From Sulfidibacter corallicola (GTDB taxonomy: Bacteria; Acidobacteriota; Holophagae; Acanthopleuribacterales; Acanthopleuribacteraceae): DNA of 64,000 bases. Within the stretch, counting starts at the first letter, position 1. Each line of letters starts with the position of its first letter. Shown here piece by piece: positions 37,755 through 48,019 of this stretch. The stretch is from positions 8,736,256 through 8,800,255 of the forward strand of contig NZ_CP071793.1 of assembly GCF_017498545.1 (NCBI RefSeq). The letters are read 5' to 3'. Made by a program: the position numbers and the translations under genes. The notes under the pieces were generated by a model that saw only the letters and a list, made by a program, of their open reading frames with translations, had not been told where the DNA came from and ran no database searches.

Positions 37755-40283
37755 ATGACCACCCTGGACCACCCAAAAAATTTCGCTTCCCTCGATTGGA
37801 CTCCGCGCGCCGTGAAAGTGGTGTCCGAAGAGGCCTGGGACGGCCAGACGTTCGGTCGAATCAGCCAGATCGGCCCCTACCGGGTGACGCGGGAATTGGG
37901 GCAGGGAGGAACCGGCCTGGTCTTGCTGGCGACGCGCGATGACGATACGCGCAAGCAGGTCGCGATCAAGGTCCTGAAACGCGGCATGGATACGGTCGAC
38001 ATTCTGCGGCGCTTCTACCAGGAGCGAAAAATATTGGCGGCCTTGAGCCATACCAACATCGCGCAATTGTACGACGCGGGGACCACCGATTCGGGCCTGC
38101 CCTTTTTCGTGATGGAGTACGTCGACGGCGTCCCGATCGATCAATACGCCGATCGCCAGGGACTTTCGGTCGGCGACCGGCTCAAGCTATTTCAAAAGGT
38201 GTGTGGCGCCGTGAGTTTCGCCCACCAGAACCTGGTCATTCACCGCGACCTGAAACCGGCCAACATCCTGGTGACCAGCGATGGCGAACCCAAATTGCTC
38301 GATTTCGGCATTTCCGGGCTGCTGGATCCGGAAACGATGACGCCCAAAACGGCCACGGTGCTGGACGAACGGATGCTCACCCTCGAGTACGCCAGCCCGG
38401 AGCAATTGCGCGGCGAGCGGCTGGGCACGGGCAGCGACGTGTATTCGCTCGGCGTGATTCTCTATCAGCTCCTGACCGGCAACCGCCCTTTCTATTTCCC
38501 CGGACGCGATCCCATGGAAGCCGAATCGCGGATCGCCAAAACGCGGCCGCTCAAACCGAGCGACGCGGTGCAGCGGCGCCTGATTATCCAAACCGGCAAG
38601 ACCCAGGCAAAAAGAGGGTGGCGCTTCTGGCAGCGAAGCAACACGGCGCGCCTCAATCGCGGTCTCGTCAGCGACGTGGACAACATCGTCCTCAAGACGC
38701 TGGCCTACGAACCGCGGGACCGCTATCCGTCGGTGGAACACCTCACGGCCGACATCCGCCGTTACTTTTTGGGTTTGCCGATTCACGCCCGGCCCTTGAG
38801 CATGTCCTACCGGCTCGCCAAGTTTTGGTCGCGCAACCGCTGGACCTTCGTGACCGTGGGTCTGTTCTGTGGCCTCCTGATCGGTTTCTCGGCCTTCGCG
38901 CTCCACCTGGCCCGTCAAACGGAGGAGGAACGCGACACGGCCGAAGAGGTCGTCAACTTCATGGTCGAGTTGTTCAGCATCAACGATCCCGACCTCGCTC
39001 GGGGACAGACGGTCACGGCCAAGGAATTGTTGGACAAGGGGGCCGAACGCATCGCCAACGATTTGAAGGACCAGCCACGGGCGCGCGCCAACCTGCTCTC
39101 GGCCATGGGCAGGGCCTATGCCGGACTCGGTTTGTATCATGAAGCCCAGCCCCTCCTGGAAATTGCCTTGGAAGATCGCCGCAAGGCCTTCGGATTGGAC
39201 AGCCTGGAGCTTGCGCGCGCCTATTACGACGTCGGCAACGCCTACTTCGACACCAGGATGTACGACAGCGTTTTGCCCTACTACACCGAGGCGTTGCGCA
39301 TTTTCACCCAACGCCTCGGCCCGGATCACGACCAGGTCCTGGAGGTGCGGAACCAGATCGGGTACCTGTATCAGTGCCTGGGCAATTACGATCTGGCCGA
39401 GCAATATTATCGCGATGTGTACGAGATCCGTTCGAGGGTGCTCGGGGACGATCATCCCAGCTTCTTCCACAGCCTCAACGCCTTGGGCATCATCTACATG
39501 GTGAGCAACAAGAACGAGGAGGCCTTGGACGCCTTCTCCCGCGTGCTGGAACACAATCGCAAGGAGTACGGCCCCCTGGCCCGCAACACGATCGCGGTCA
39601 CCGGAAACCTGGCACTGACCTACTACCAGATCGGCCAGTACGACAAAGCCATCTCGCTGTACCGGCGCCAGTTGGAGGGGAGCCGAAAAATCTATGACAA
39701 CAACCATCCCTACCTGAGCGCCGCCCTGCAATTCTTGGGGAACGCCCTGCGCGCCAACGGCGAATACGAGGAAGCCCAGCAACTGCTGGAAGAGTCCGTG
39801 GAGGTTTTGAAACGGACCATGGCATCCAACGAGCCGAGTTTCGCTACGGCCAACCGGATCCTGGGCCGCCTCCATCACGATCGCGGCAACTGGGAGAAGG
39901 CTGAGAATCTCTATCGCGAGGCCCTTTCCGTTGCGCTGAACTCTTATGGTGAAGGGCATTACCTCGTGGCGCGGGTGCAGATGAACCTGGGTGAGCTTCT
40001 GTTGGACCAAGGCCATCCCGACCAGGCCGAACACATCCTGCGCCAGGCGCTGGCCTCGTTTCAGTCGCAATTTTCCGACAACTATTTTCGCACCGCCAAC
40101 ACCCGCAGTGTGCTGGGCGCCAGCCTGGCCGCCCAAGGTCGCCTGAAGGAGGCCGGCCCGCTGTTGAAGGACAGCTATGAACGCTTGCGCGAAGTGAACG
40201 GCGAAGGCGAGTTCACCCGCAAAGCGCGTGTTCGCCTGCAGATTTTCGAATCCCAATTGGAAGAAGCGCCCAACAAAATGTGA
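37755..40283 (+). CDS. Ser/Thr protein kinase with membrane helix and TPR repeats
   Basis: 842 residues. N-terminal Hanks-type kinase (about 40-340) with glycine loop LGQGGTGLV, VAIK (Lys72), HRDLKPAN (163-170), DFG (183-185) and SPE in place of APE. A transmembrane helix follows (about 362-384), then a C-terminal domain of TPR repeats (about 390-820). Kinase-TM-TPR proteins are frequent in Acidobacteriota and related phyla. The TPR part would be outside the cytoplasm and could bind proteins or peptides to control the kinase. Targets are unknown. Confidence 0.95.
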   Translation: MTTLDHPKNFASLDWTPRAVKVVSEEAWDGQTFGRISQIGPYRVTRELGQGGTGLVLLATRDDDTRKQVAIKVLKRGMDTVDILRRFYQERKILAALSHTNIAQLYDAGTTDSGLPFFVMEYVDGVPIDQYADRQGLSVGDRLKLFQKVCGAVSFAHQNLVIHRDLKPANILVTSDGEPKLLDFGISGLLDPETMTPKTATVLDERMLTLEYASPEQLRGERLGTGSDVYSLGVILYQLLTGNRPFYFPGRDPMEAESRIAKTRPLKPSDAVQRRLIIQTGKTQAKRGWRFWQRSNTARLNRGLVSDVDNIVLKTLAYEPRDRYPSVEHLTADIRRYFLGLPIHARPLSMSYRLAKFWSRNRWTFVTVGLFCGLLIGFSAFALHLARQTEEERDTAEEVVNFMVELFSINDPDLARGQTVTAKELLDKGAERIANDLKDQPRARANLLSAMGRAYAGLGLYHEAQPLLEIALEDRRKAFGLDSLELARAYYDVGNAYFDTRMYDSVLPYYTEALRIFTQRLGPDHDQVLEVRNQIGYLYQCLGNYDLAEQYYRDVYEIRSRVLGDDHPSFFHSLNALGIIYMVSNKNEEALDAFSRVLEHNRKEYGPLARNTIAVTGNLALTYYQIGQYDKAISLYRRQLEGSRKIYDNNHPYLSAALQFLGNALRANGEYEEAQQLLEESVEVLKRTMASNEPSFATANRILGRLHHDRGNWEKAENLYREALSVALNSYGEGHYLVARVQMNLGELLLDQGHPDQAEHILRQALASFQSQFSDNYFRTANTRSVLGASLAAQGRLKEAGPLLKDSYERLREVNGEGEFTRKARVRLQIFESQLEEAPNKM

Positions 40284-40467
40284 CGCGCCATGACACCGGT
40301 TTTTTCCGATTCCGTCCTCGTTCCCCGCTAGAATAGGGAGCAAACGACCTACGTCCAGCCTACCGCCGTTTTTCTTCGGACCCATCGGAACTCCCCACCC
40401 GACCCACCTCGTACGATTGGTCCCGTGTCGGTAGGCTGTGCGTCACCAGTCGAGCGAGGAGCGTTTC

Positions 40468-40938
40468 GTGACAAACAAGAATATCAAGGTCAATGGAAAG
40501 ACACACTCGGTGGAGGCGGATCCCAAGATGCCGCTGCTCTGGGTGTTGCGCGATCTGCTGGGGCTTACCGGAACCAAGTTCGGTTGCGGCGCGGCCCACT
40601 GCGGTGCGTGCACGGTGCATCTCGACGGCGTGGCCGTTCGATCCTGCGTACTGCCTCTGGAAGCCGTGGGCGACGGAACCATCACCACGATCGAAGGCTT
40701 GTCCGAAAAGGGCGACCATCCGTTGCAACGGGCCTGGATCGAACACAACGTGCCTCAATGCGGTTACTGTCAAGCCGGCCAGATCATGAGCGCGGCGGCT
40801 CTGCTGGCTTCCAGCCCCGAACCCAAAGACGAAGACATCGACACGGCCATGGCCGGCAACATCTGTCGATGCGGCACCTATCAGCGCATTCGTGCCGCCA
40901 TCAAGACGGCTGCCAAGGAAACGGGGGCCAAACCATGA
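40468..40938 (+). CDS. iorA: Molybdenum hydroxylase small subunit, 2Fe-2S (IorA-like)
   Basis: 156 residues. Plant-type 2Fe-2S domain with Cys40, Cys45, Cys48 and Cys60, and the second helical 2Fe-2S domain with Cys98, Cys101, Cys133 and Cys135 (CGYC ... CRC). This is the electron-transfer subunit of the xanthine dehydrogenase family, as in isoquinoline 1-oxidoreductase alpha. GTG 40468 has GAGGAG six bases upstream; a GTG at 40438 would add ten residues. The stop overlaps the ATG of the large subunit. Confidence 0.9.
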   Translation: MTNKNIKVNGKTHSVEADPKMPLLWVLRDLLGLTGTKFGCGAAHCGACTVHLDGVAVRSCVLPLEAVGDGTITTIEGLSEKGDHPLQRAWIEHNVPQCGYCQAGQIMSAAALLASSPEPKDEDIDTAMAGNICRCGTYQRIRAAIKTAAKETGAKP

Positions 40939-43151
40939 ACGGCATCACCAAACTGAACCGACGTCAGTTTCTCCAGGCGGGTATCGGATCCGGTGCGGCC
41001 CTGGCCCTGGCGGTTTCGGCGCCTCCGGCCAAAGCGGCGCTGTTCGCACCGCCCGGAGAACCCAAACCGGCCTTCGCCCCCAACGCCTTCGTTTCGATCG
41101 GCCGCGACGGCCAGGTGACGATCACCGTGTCGCGATCCGAAATGGGCCAGGGCGTGCGTACCTCGATGGCGATGTTGGTGGCCGAGGAACTCGAGGTGAC
41201 CTGGCAGCAGGTGCGCATCGAGCAGGCCACCGGCCATCCCAAATTCGGAAACCAGAACACCGATGGATCGCGCAGCGTGCGCACCCTGTTCCAACCGTTG
41301 CGCCAGGCGGGCGCGGCCGCACGCGAGATGCTGGAGCGGGCGGCCGCCAAGTCGTGGTCCTGTCCGCCAGAAGAATGCCGCGGCGCCGGTGGCGAGGTCC
41401 ACCACAAGGACGGCAAGCGCCGTCTGGCCTACGCGAAACTGGCCGAAGCGGCCGCCGCCCTGGAATTGCCGGAGAATCCCAAACTCAAGAAGCACGCGGA
41501 CTTCAAGATCATCGGCAAGGACATCAAGGGTGTCGACGTGCCGGACATCGTACACGGCAAGGCGCGCTACGGGCTCGACGTGACCGTACCCGGTATGGTC
41601 TACGCCTCGGTGGAACACGTGCCGGTGGTCGGTGCGACGATCGAATCGTTTTCTGCCGACGAGGCCAAGAAGGTTGCGGGCGTCCTGGACGTCATCAAAC
41701 TGGATTCGGCCCAACCGCCGGTGGTCTTCAAGCCGCTCGGTGGCCTCGCCGTCGTCGCCGAGAACTCCTGGGCGGCGTTCAAGGGCCGCGAAAAACTCGA
41801 AGTGAAGTGGAACGCCGGACCGAACGGCGCCTTCGATACCGAAGCCTTTGCCAAGTCGATGTCCGAAACGGCCAAGAAACCGGGCCACGTCGTACGGACC
41901 GAGGGTGATGTGGACGCCGCCTTCGCCGCGGCGGACCAAATCGTGGAAGGGGAATACTACGTGCCCCTGTTGGCCCACGCCTCCATGGAGCCGCCCGTCG
42001 CCACCGCCTGGGTCAAAGCCGATTCCTGTGAGGTCTGGGCCCCGGTCCAGGCGCCGCAACGCACGCGCACCATGGTGGCCCAGATGCTCGGATTGGAAGA
42101 GGATCGCGTCACCGTCCACGTGACCCTGTTGGGCGGTGGATTCGGCCGCAAATCCAAACCCGATTTCGTTCTGGAGGCCGTCGCGGTTTCCAAGGCGGTG
42201 GGCAAACCGGTCAAGGTGACCTGGACCCGTGAGGACGACATCCGCCACGACTACTACCACAGCGACAGCGTCCAATACCTGAAAGCCGCCCTGGGCAAGG
42301 ACGGCAAGCCGACGGCATGGCTGCACCGAACCGTGTTTCCCTCCATCGGCTCCACCTTCAGCCCGGAAGCCAAACACGGATCCGAGGGCGAACTCGGCCT
42401 GGGCTTCTCCAACAACCCCTATGCCGTCCCCAACGTGAAGCTCGAGGTCGGCGAAGCCGCCGCCCATGTGCGGATCGGCTGGCTGCGCGCGGTGTGCAAT
42501 ATCTTTCACGCGTTCGCCATCAACCGCTTCGTCGACAAATGTGCCGCGACGGCCAAGATCGACCCGCTGGCCTATCGCCTCGATCTGCTCGGCGAACCTC
42601 GGGACCTGGTGTTCAGCAAGGAAGAGGAAAGCAGTCCCTACAAGCTGAACACGGGACGCCTGAAGAAGGTGCTTCAGGTCGCCGCCGACAAGGCCGGCTG
42701 GGGCAAGTCCACGCCCAAGGGGCAGGGAAGGGGCATTGCCTGTCACTACAGCTTCCACAGCTACATCGCCCAGGTGGTGCATGTGGAAATGAAGAACGGC
42801 GATCCAATCGTTCGCCGGGTCGACGTGGCCGTCGACTGCGGCACGGTCGTCAATCCCGACAACGTGCGGGCCCAGATGGAGGGCGCGGTGGTGTTCGGCC
42901 TGACCCTCGCCCTCAACGGCATGATCAGCGCCCGCGAAGGCCGCGTGCTGCAAGGCAATTTCGACACCTATCCCATGCTGCGCATGCCGGAAATGCCGGA
43001 GGTTCAGGTTCACCTGATCGAGAGCGACGCCCTGCCGACCGGTATCGGCGAGCCTGGCGTGCCTCCGTTGGCACCCGCGCTGGCAGCCGCGATCGAAGCC
43101 GCCAGCGGCGTGGCCGTGGATCGACTCCCCGTGCGACCCGCCCGCGTGTGA
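40935..43151 (+). CDS. iorB: Molybdenum hydroxylase large subunit (IorB-like)
   Basis: 738 residues. Twin-arginine signal near residue 9 (NRRQFLQAG) followed by an Ala-rich core, so it is probably exported folded with its cofactor. Molybdopterin-binding motifs such as LGGGFGRKSKPDF and GEPGVPP (catalytic Glu near 706) mark the xanthine-dehydrogenase/isoquinoline 1-oxidoreductase beta family, which hydroxylates N-heterocycles or oxidises aldehydes. It would pair with the 2Fe-2S subunit just upstream. No XdhC-like maturase lies beside it. Substrate is not predictable from sequence. Confidence 0.9.
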   Translation: MNGITKLNRRQFLQAGIGSGAALALAVSAPPAKAALFAPPGEPKPAFAPNAFVSIGRDGQVTITVSRSEMGQGVRTSMAMLVAEELEVTWQQVRIEQATGHPKFGNQNTDGSRSVRTLFQPLRQAGAAAREMLERAAAKSWSCPPEECRGAGGEVHHKDGKRRLAYAKLAEAAAALELPENPKLKKHADFKIIGKDIKGVDVPDIVHGKARYGLDVTVPGMVYASVEHVPVVGATIESFSADEAKKVAGVLDVIKLDSAQPPVVFKPLGGLAVVAENSWAAFKGREKLEVKWNAGPNGAFDTEAFAKSMSETAKKPGHVVRTEGDVDAAFAAADQIVEGEYYVPLLAHASMEPPVATAWVKADSCEVWAPVQAPQRTRTMVAQMLGLEEDRVTVHVTLLGGGFGRKSKPDFVLEAVAVSKAVGKPVKVTWTREDDIRHDYYHSDSVQYLKAALGKDGKPTAWLHRTVFPSIGSTFSPEAKHGSEGELGLGFSNNPYAVPNVKLEVGEAAAHVRIGWLRAVCNIFHAFAINRFVDKCAATAKIDPLAYRLDLLGEPRDLVFSKEEESSPYKLNTGRLKKVLQVAADKAGWGKSTPKGQGRGIACHYSFHSYIAQVVHVEMKNGDPIVRRVDVAVDCGTVVNPDNVRAQMEGAVVFGLTLALNGMISAREGRVLQGNFDTYPMLRMPEMPEVQVHLIESDALPTGIGEPGVPPLAPALAAAIEAASGVAVDRLPVRPARV

Positions 43152-43184
43152 GGACGCCATCATTCACAATCCAAGAGGTTCAGG

Positions 43185-43892
43185 ATGCAACTATCCGAAG
43201 TGATGCAGGAGTTGGAAGGCTACGCCAATCCCAACACGAAGCGGATCTACACCAATCACGGTGCCCGCGAGCCGATTTTCGGCGTTCGGGTCGGTGACCT
43301 GAAAAAAATCGTCAAGAAAGTCAAAGCGGATCACGAGCTGAGCTTGCGCCTGTTCGAAACGGGCAACGTGGACGCCATGTATCTCGCGGGCTTGATCGCC
43401 GAACCGAAACGCATGACACCGGACCTGTTGCGGACCTGGGCCCGACAGGCCTACTGGTACATGGTTTCCGAGTACTCGGTCGCCGGCGTGGCGGCCGAGG
43501 GAAGCCACGGTTGGGAACTCGGTCTCGAATGGATCGAGGCTCCGGAGGATCACGTTTCTTCCTGTGGCTGGGCCACGCTTGGGGCGCTGCTCTCCCTGCG
43601 CCGCGACGAGGACCTCGACCTGACGGCGATCAGCGGACTGATGCGTCGTGTCGAGGAAACCATCGCCGAGGCTCCCAACCGAACCCGTTACACCATGAAC
43701 AATTTCGTCATCTGCGTGGGCTGCTACGTCGCGCCCTTGTTGGACGAGGCCCGCGCCGTGGCGGCACGCATCGGCAAGGTCTCGGTGGACATGGGCGGCA
43801 CGGCCTGCAAGGTGCCGTTCGCGCCGGACTACATCGAAAAAGTGGTGTCGATGGGGCGCGTCGGAAAAAAACGCAAAAAAGCGCGCTGCTGA
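43185..43892 (+). CDS. AlkD-like DNA alkylation repair HEAT protein
   Basis: 235 residues, helical, with repeated Trp-rich helices (WARQAYWYMVSEYSVAGVAA) and the C-terminal helix GGTACKVPFAPDYIEKV, as in the DNA alkylation repair (AlkD/AlkC) family. Those HEAT-repeat glycosylases remove alkylated bases such as 3- and 7-methylpurines. It follows the iorB-like gene by 33 bases and may share its transcript. Catalytic residues were not individually verified. Confidence 0.8.
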   Translation: MQLSEVMQELEGYANPNTKRIYTNHGAREPIFGVRVGDLKKIVKKVKADHELSLRLFETGNVDAMYLAGLIAEPKRMTPDLLRTWARQAYWYMVSEYSVAGVAAEGSHGWELGLEWIEAPEDHVSSCGWATLGALLSLRRDEDLDLTAISGLMRRVEETIAEAPNRTRYTMNNFVICVGCYVAPLLDEARAVAARIGKVSVDMGGTACKVPFAPDYIEKVVSMGRVGKKRKKARC

Positions 43893-43906
43893 ACCGAACC
43901 CGAACG

Positions 43907-43940
43907 GTCGCCGGGCTCAGGTGGCATCCTGCCCGGCGAC
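43907..43940. other. Hairpin at the convergent gene ends
   Basis: GTCGCCGGGC (43907-43916) pairs perfectly with GCCCGGCGAC (43931-43940), overlapping the 3' end of the hybrid kinase gene. No T run follows on either side, so it may be a structural or bidirectional stop signal. Confidence 0.4.
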
Positions 43941-46900
43941 ACTCGTGGTCTGGTTCGCCACCATGATCCCGACCGGCTCGAGTGCGCGAATCAATTCCTT
44001 GAGCGTGACGGGCTTGGGAATGTAGTCATCCATTCCGGCGGCGATACACCGGTCGCGATCGCCGCTCATCGCGTTGGCGGTCAGGGCCACGATGTGTTGG
44101 CGCGATTCCTTGGAGCGCTCGATTTCCCGCCAGCGGCGCGTCGCCTCGTAGCCGTCCATGATCGGCATCTGACAGTCCATCAGCACCGCCGAGAACACCT
44201 TGTCGTGCATTTTCTGAAGTGCTTCGCGGCCGTCCTTGGCGCGGCTGACCCGGCATCCCAGGCGTTCGAGCAGGTGGGCGGTGATGGTGAGGTTGACCAC
44301 GTTGTCCTCGACCACCAGCACGCTGGGGCCGACGATGCGGCCGACCGTCGCGGCCTGGCCCGTTTGGGGCTCGGCCGAGTCGGCCACCGGGATCTCGGGC
44401 TCGTCCTCGAGGATCAACTCGATCAGGCGAATCGGGTCGATCGGTTTGGCGAGAACCAACCCCCACTCGGACTTCTGGGTGGGGACCTTCTGATCGCCGT
44501 GCAGAAACATCAGCCGGCTGGTGCCCAGGCCGGGATCGCGCACCATCAGGGTGTCCAGCCAGGAACCCAGGCGATCCTTGGGCACGTCGTCGGAGTCGAT
44601 CAGGTAGTACGGACGCAGGATGGGGTCGCGATCGGCGAACTCCGGTCGTTCGGAACCTTTGTAGGCGTGCCAGGAGATCGAGGCCGCATCCAGGTAGGTG
44701 CCGATGATGGCCCGACGGTCCGGGTCGTCCATCCACAGGGCCACCTGGCAGTGAGACATGCTGGGAAGCTCGGCGCGATCGTGGTTGGGATCGCGTTCCA
44801 TGTCCAAATCGAACCAGAACCGGGAACCCTCGCCAAGTTGGCTGGCCACTTCCAGGCGCCCGCCCATCATTTCCACCAATTGCACGGATATGGCGAGTCC
44901 CAATCCGGTTCCGCCGAACTTGCGCGTCGTCGAGGCGTCGACCTGGCTGAACTTGTCGAACACCTGCTCCAACCGTTCCTTGGGAATGCCGATGCCGGTG
45001 TCCATGACTTCGAAGTGATAACGCACCCGTTTGCGCCCGATGTCGATCGGGAGCACCGAAATGCGGACCGACCCCTCTTCCGTGAATTTGGCGGCGTTGC
45101 CGGCCAGATTCACCAGCACCTGCCTCAGACGACCTTCGTCCCCGACGACCCCGAGTGGGCACTCCGGAGGCAGGTCCACCAAAAGCGACACGCCCTTGGG
45201 TTGGGTGCGAACCTTGATCAATTCGGCCACCGACCAGATGGTTTTGGCCAAATCGAAGCCCTCCTCGGCCAGGTCCATCTTGCCGGCCTCGATTTTGGAA
45301 AGGTCCAGGATGTCGTTGATGATGTTCAGCAGGTGCTCCGAGCTTTGCTGGATGATGGCCACGAATCGCTCCTGGTCCTTGGTCAAATCCATTTCCATCA
45401 GGATCTCGGCACCGCCCAACACGCCGTTCATGGGGGTTCGGATCTCGTGGCTCATGTTGGCCAGGAACTCGCTTTTGGCGCGGTTGGCCGCTTCGGCCGC
45501 TTCCTTGGCGTGCAGGAGATCGCTTTCCATCATTTTGCGATCGGTGATGTCGCCGGCGACCATCAGGATCAGTTTGTCCTGGCGCAGCAGGGATGCGTTC
45601 CAGAGAATCCAACGGTAATTGCCGTCGCGGTGGCGCACCCGGTTCTCGAAGTCGTTCAAATCGTCACCGGCGTGAACCTGGCGCCATGCCCGTATCGTCT
45701 TCTTGCGGTCGTTCGGGTGGACCGCCGAAAGCAGGTGTTTGGGATTGAACCAGCTCGACGGCCGACCCAGGATTTGTTCGGCCGCGTCGTTCACTTCCCG
45801 AAAGGTGCCGTCCAGATCGCAAATGAACAGCATCTGCGGCGAATTCTGGAAGAACTTCACGCGTTCGCGCGAGAGCTGCTGCATGCGCAGGGCGTTGGAG
45901 CGAAATACCGAAAGCGAATCCAGCATGTCGCCGATCTCGTCGCGGTACTTGCGATTGGGCAATTCCACCGCGGTCGATCCCGCGGCGAGCATCGTCATGC
46001 TCTCGGTAACCTGCTGTACCGGTTTGAGCACGCGGTGGTAGATGGTGAACAGGAACACCAGCGACAAGATCGCCAACACCGCCGCCAATACGATGGCCGC
46101 GGTCAACTGCCGATCGGCCTTGGCCGCATCGCGAGTCAGCAATTGGCGAATGGGCTGGCTGAGCGCCCGCTCCACATCCGCGATCCCGGCCAGAGCGGCC
46201 GAAAGCTTTTCCATCCATTGGGACGTCGAGAGCGAGCTGGGCTCTTCGAGCAATGCGGCGGCGTAGATCCGGCGGCGATCGACTTCCATCTTGTCGAACT
46301 GGTCCAGCATGTTCGTTTTGGCGCGTTGGACCTCCTGGTTCCGCGAGAGCAGCCCCTTGCCCTCCAGGGATTCGAGCAGGGCGGTTCGATCGTGATCGGC
46401 CCATTCGCGGATCAGGGTCAGGCGATGGAGTTCGCGATGGCGGTCTTCCGCTCGCGCATTCATGATCCACATCAACAGCACGCCTTCCCGGACGGTGGTG
46501 TCGAACAGTTGGGCGGCGGCGTTCTTGGCCAGCAGGTTCTGGCGAATCAATTGTTGGCCGGAGTCGCGCGGTTGGACCAGTTCGGTGCGAATCATGCGGA
46601 GGTAGTGGAACAGTTTGCCGAACTGATCGAGCCACGTGGCCTGATGGATCCCGTCCCGCGCCAACAGTCCGGGACGTAGCGCGTGCAGCTCCATGTACGA
46701 ATTGCGGAAACGGCGCACCAGGGCGACCACCTGCTGGTTGTCGTTGGTTCCCGCGACGCGGATGATTTCGTTCAAATCCCGAATGATATGCCGGTCGTTT
46801 TCGCGCTGGATCTTCATCAACTTCGGGATGATCTCGTGGCGTTCCTCACCCTCCGAGACCATGGTCAGCATGCCGACCGTCACTTCCCGTCCCAGGGCCT

Positions 46901-47087
46901 CGTCCATCTCGTGGACCACGTCGACGATTTCGCTCACCTGTTCGAAGTACAGGGCCTGTTGGCGCGCCTCGTTGCTCTGGCCGGCGAGCATGATCGAAAG
47001 CAAAATGACCAAGCTTCCCAGGGAACCGGTCACCATCAGCAGTAAGTAACGGACATTCAGCCGGAAGAAAGACCGGTTCAGGGCCAT
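43917..47087 (-). CDS. Hybrid sensor histidine kinase with two receivers
   Basis: 1056 residues. TM1 (about 15-36), helical periplasmic sensor (about 38-325), TM2 (326-350), HAMP (350-405), PAS (about 407-518), HisKA with phospho-His547 (NMSHEIRTPMNG), HATPase (about 640-765), a divergent receiver-like domain (about 778-895) and a C-terminal receiver with Asp971 in LMDCQMP. The divergent domain lacks a clear phospho-acceptor motif and looks like a pseudo-receiver. A YfiR-like gene lies 243 bases upstream on the same strand and may supply a periplasmic partner. Signal unknown. Confidence 0.93.
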   Translation of the reverse strand: MALNRSFFRLNVRYLLLMVTGSLGSLVILLSIMLAGQSNEARQQALYFEQVSEIVDVVHEMDEALGREVTVGMLTMVSEGEERHEIIPKLMKIQRENDRHIIRDLNEIIRVAGTNDNQQVVALVRRFRNSYMELHALRPGLLARDGIHQATWLDQFGKLFHYLRMIRTELVQPRDSGQQLIRQNLLAKNAAAQLFDTTVREGVLLMWIMNARAEDRHRELHRLTLIREWADHDRTALLESLEGKGLLSRNQEVQRAKTNMLDQFDKMEVDRRRIYAAALLEEPSSLSTSQWMEKLSAALAGIADVERALSQPIRQLLTRDAAKADRQLTAAIVLAAVLAILSLVFLFTIYHRVLKPVQQVTESMTMLAAGSTAVELPNRKYRDEIGDMLDSLSVFRSNALRMQQLSRERVKFFQNSPQMLFICDLDGTFREVNDAAEQILGRPSSWFNPKHLLSAVHPNDRKKTIRAWRQVHAGDDLNDFENRVRHRDGNYRWILWNASLLRQDKLILMVAGDITDRKMMESDLLHAKEAAEAANRAKSEFLANMSHEIRTPMNGVLGGAEILMEMDLTKDQERFVAIIQQSSEHLLNIINDILDLSKIEAGKMDLAEEGFDLAKTIWSVAELIKVRTQPKGVSLLVDLPPECPLGVVGDEGRLRQVLVNLAGNAAKFTEEGSVRISVLPIDIGRKRVRYHFEVMDTGIGIPKERLEQVFDKFSQVDASTTRKFGGTGLGLAISVQLVEMMGGRLEVASQLGEGSRFWFDLDMERDPNHDRAELPSMSHCQVALWMDDPDRRAIIGTYLDAASISWHAYKGSERPEFADRDPILRPYYLIDSDDVPKDRLGSWLDTLMVRDPGLGTSRLMFLHGDQKVPTQKSEWGLVLAKPIDPIRLIELILEDEPEIPVADSAEPQTGQAATVGRIVGPSVLVVEDNVVNLTITAHLLERLGCRVSRAKDGREALQKMHDKVFSAVLMDCQMPIMDGYEATRRWREIERSKESRQHIVALTANAMSGDRDRCIAAGMDDYIPKPVTLKELIRALEPVGIMVANQTTSVAGQDAT

Positions 47088-47330
47088 AACAGTTTCCTAT
47101 GATCCGGGTTGGTGAGCATGAGATGCCGATTGACTGCTGTACGTGCCAGGCCAAAGCAGATGACGGGTTGTCGTGAAACAGGAACTTGCCCAGAAATGGA
47201 GACCCCAATCCGATAGCTATGGGTTATTAGGCTATTCTAACGGAAAAATGATAGTCGACAAAGATCTGGGAGGGGAAAAAAGCCACATGATAGCCCCGTC
47301 CTCTCAAAATCGCGAATTTCCCCGAGATGC

Positions 47331-47933
47331 TCAAAGGTACTGGGCTGCGAATTGAAAGGCGGCTTCAAAATCAATCCGGTTCCGCTTCATAATTTTCTTG
47401 TTGATCAGAATATCGATTCCGCTCTCCGTTTGGATGGACAGCACACAACCGTTGGCACGTACGCAACTGGGATCGGTACTCAGCGTGAGAAGGCCGTAGA
47501 GGGCGGCCCGTTCGGAAATCACGGTATAGAAGGGCTTCAAACCGTGCGTCAGGTAGAGCACCTGAATGTGTTTCAGGCTCTGGTTCAGGTTCGTGAGGGG
47601 AATGAGCAGGGGTTCGAGCTTTCCCTTGTCGCTTTGGGGCGCCGCATCGAGCAGTTCGGCCAAGCGTTCGGCTTCCTGGCTGGAAACCTTGTTCTCGGGA
47701 TCGAACACAATCGCAAACGTCAGCGGTGATTTGGGTTTGATGCTGCGCACGTAATCGAGGGTGCGGATCAGGAGCCGCGCCTCGCGGGCACTGATCTCGC
47801 GGGGATCGGGCGGGCCCTCGCGGGGAGACAGGGCTCGCGTGTACGCCGGTGTGTCGGTCGATGCGTCCAGTGGAACCGGCGCCGCGTGAAGCGTCGCGAA
47901 GACAGCCAAAACCAAGATCGAGAAACCAGTCAT
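47331..47933 (-). CDS. YfiR-like (DUF4154) exported protein
   Basis: 200 residues. Signal peptide (about 1-17), then a mixed alpha/beta periplasmic domain ending in the pattern SCVRANGCVLSIQTESGIDI, INKKIMKRNRIDFEAAFQFA, which follows the C-terminal layout of YfiR proteins (Gly-rich turn, strand, Ile-Asn, hydrophobic helix). YfiR binds and represses a membrane diguanylate cyclase in Pseudomonas; here the adjacent gene on the same strand encodes a hybrid kinase instead. Start ATG 47933 keeps the signal peptide short; ATG 47957 is possible. A plausible promoter lies at 48020-48048. Confidence 0.6.
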   Translation of the reverse strand: MTGFSILVLAVFATLHAAPVPLDASTDTPAYTRALSPREGPPDPREISAREARLLIRTLDYVRSIKPKSPLTFAIVFDPENKVSSQEAERLAELLDAAPQSDKGKLEPLLIPLTNLNQSLKHIQVLYLTHGLKPFYTVISERAALYGLLTLSTDPSCVRANGCVLSIQTESGIDILINKKIMKRNRIDFEAAFQFAAQYL

Positions 47934-48019
47934 AGACCCGCCCGGGAGCTCGAACATCGAGGAGCATACAGAAACGTGAAAGGGTGGCAGTTTCCGTATT
48001 TCAATCGATCGATGTCTCT

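Noticed and set aside
40881..43163. Long minus-strand frame opposite iorB
   Set aside because: Antisense shadow of a clear molybdenum-hydroxylase gene; His/Gly-rich composition typical of shadow frames.
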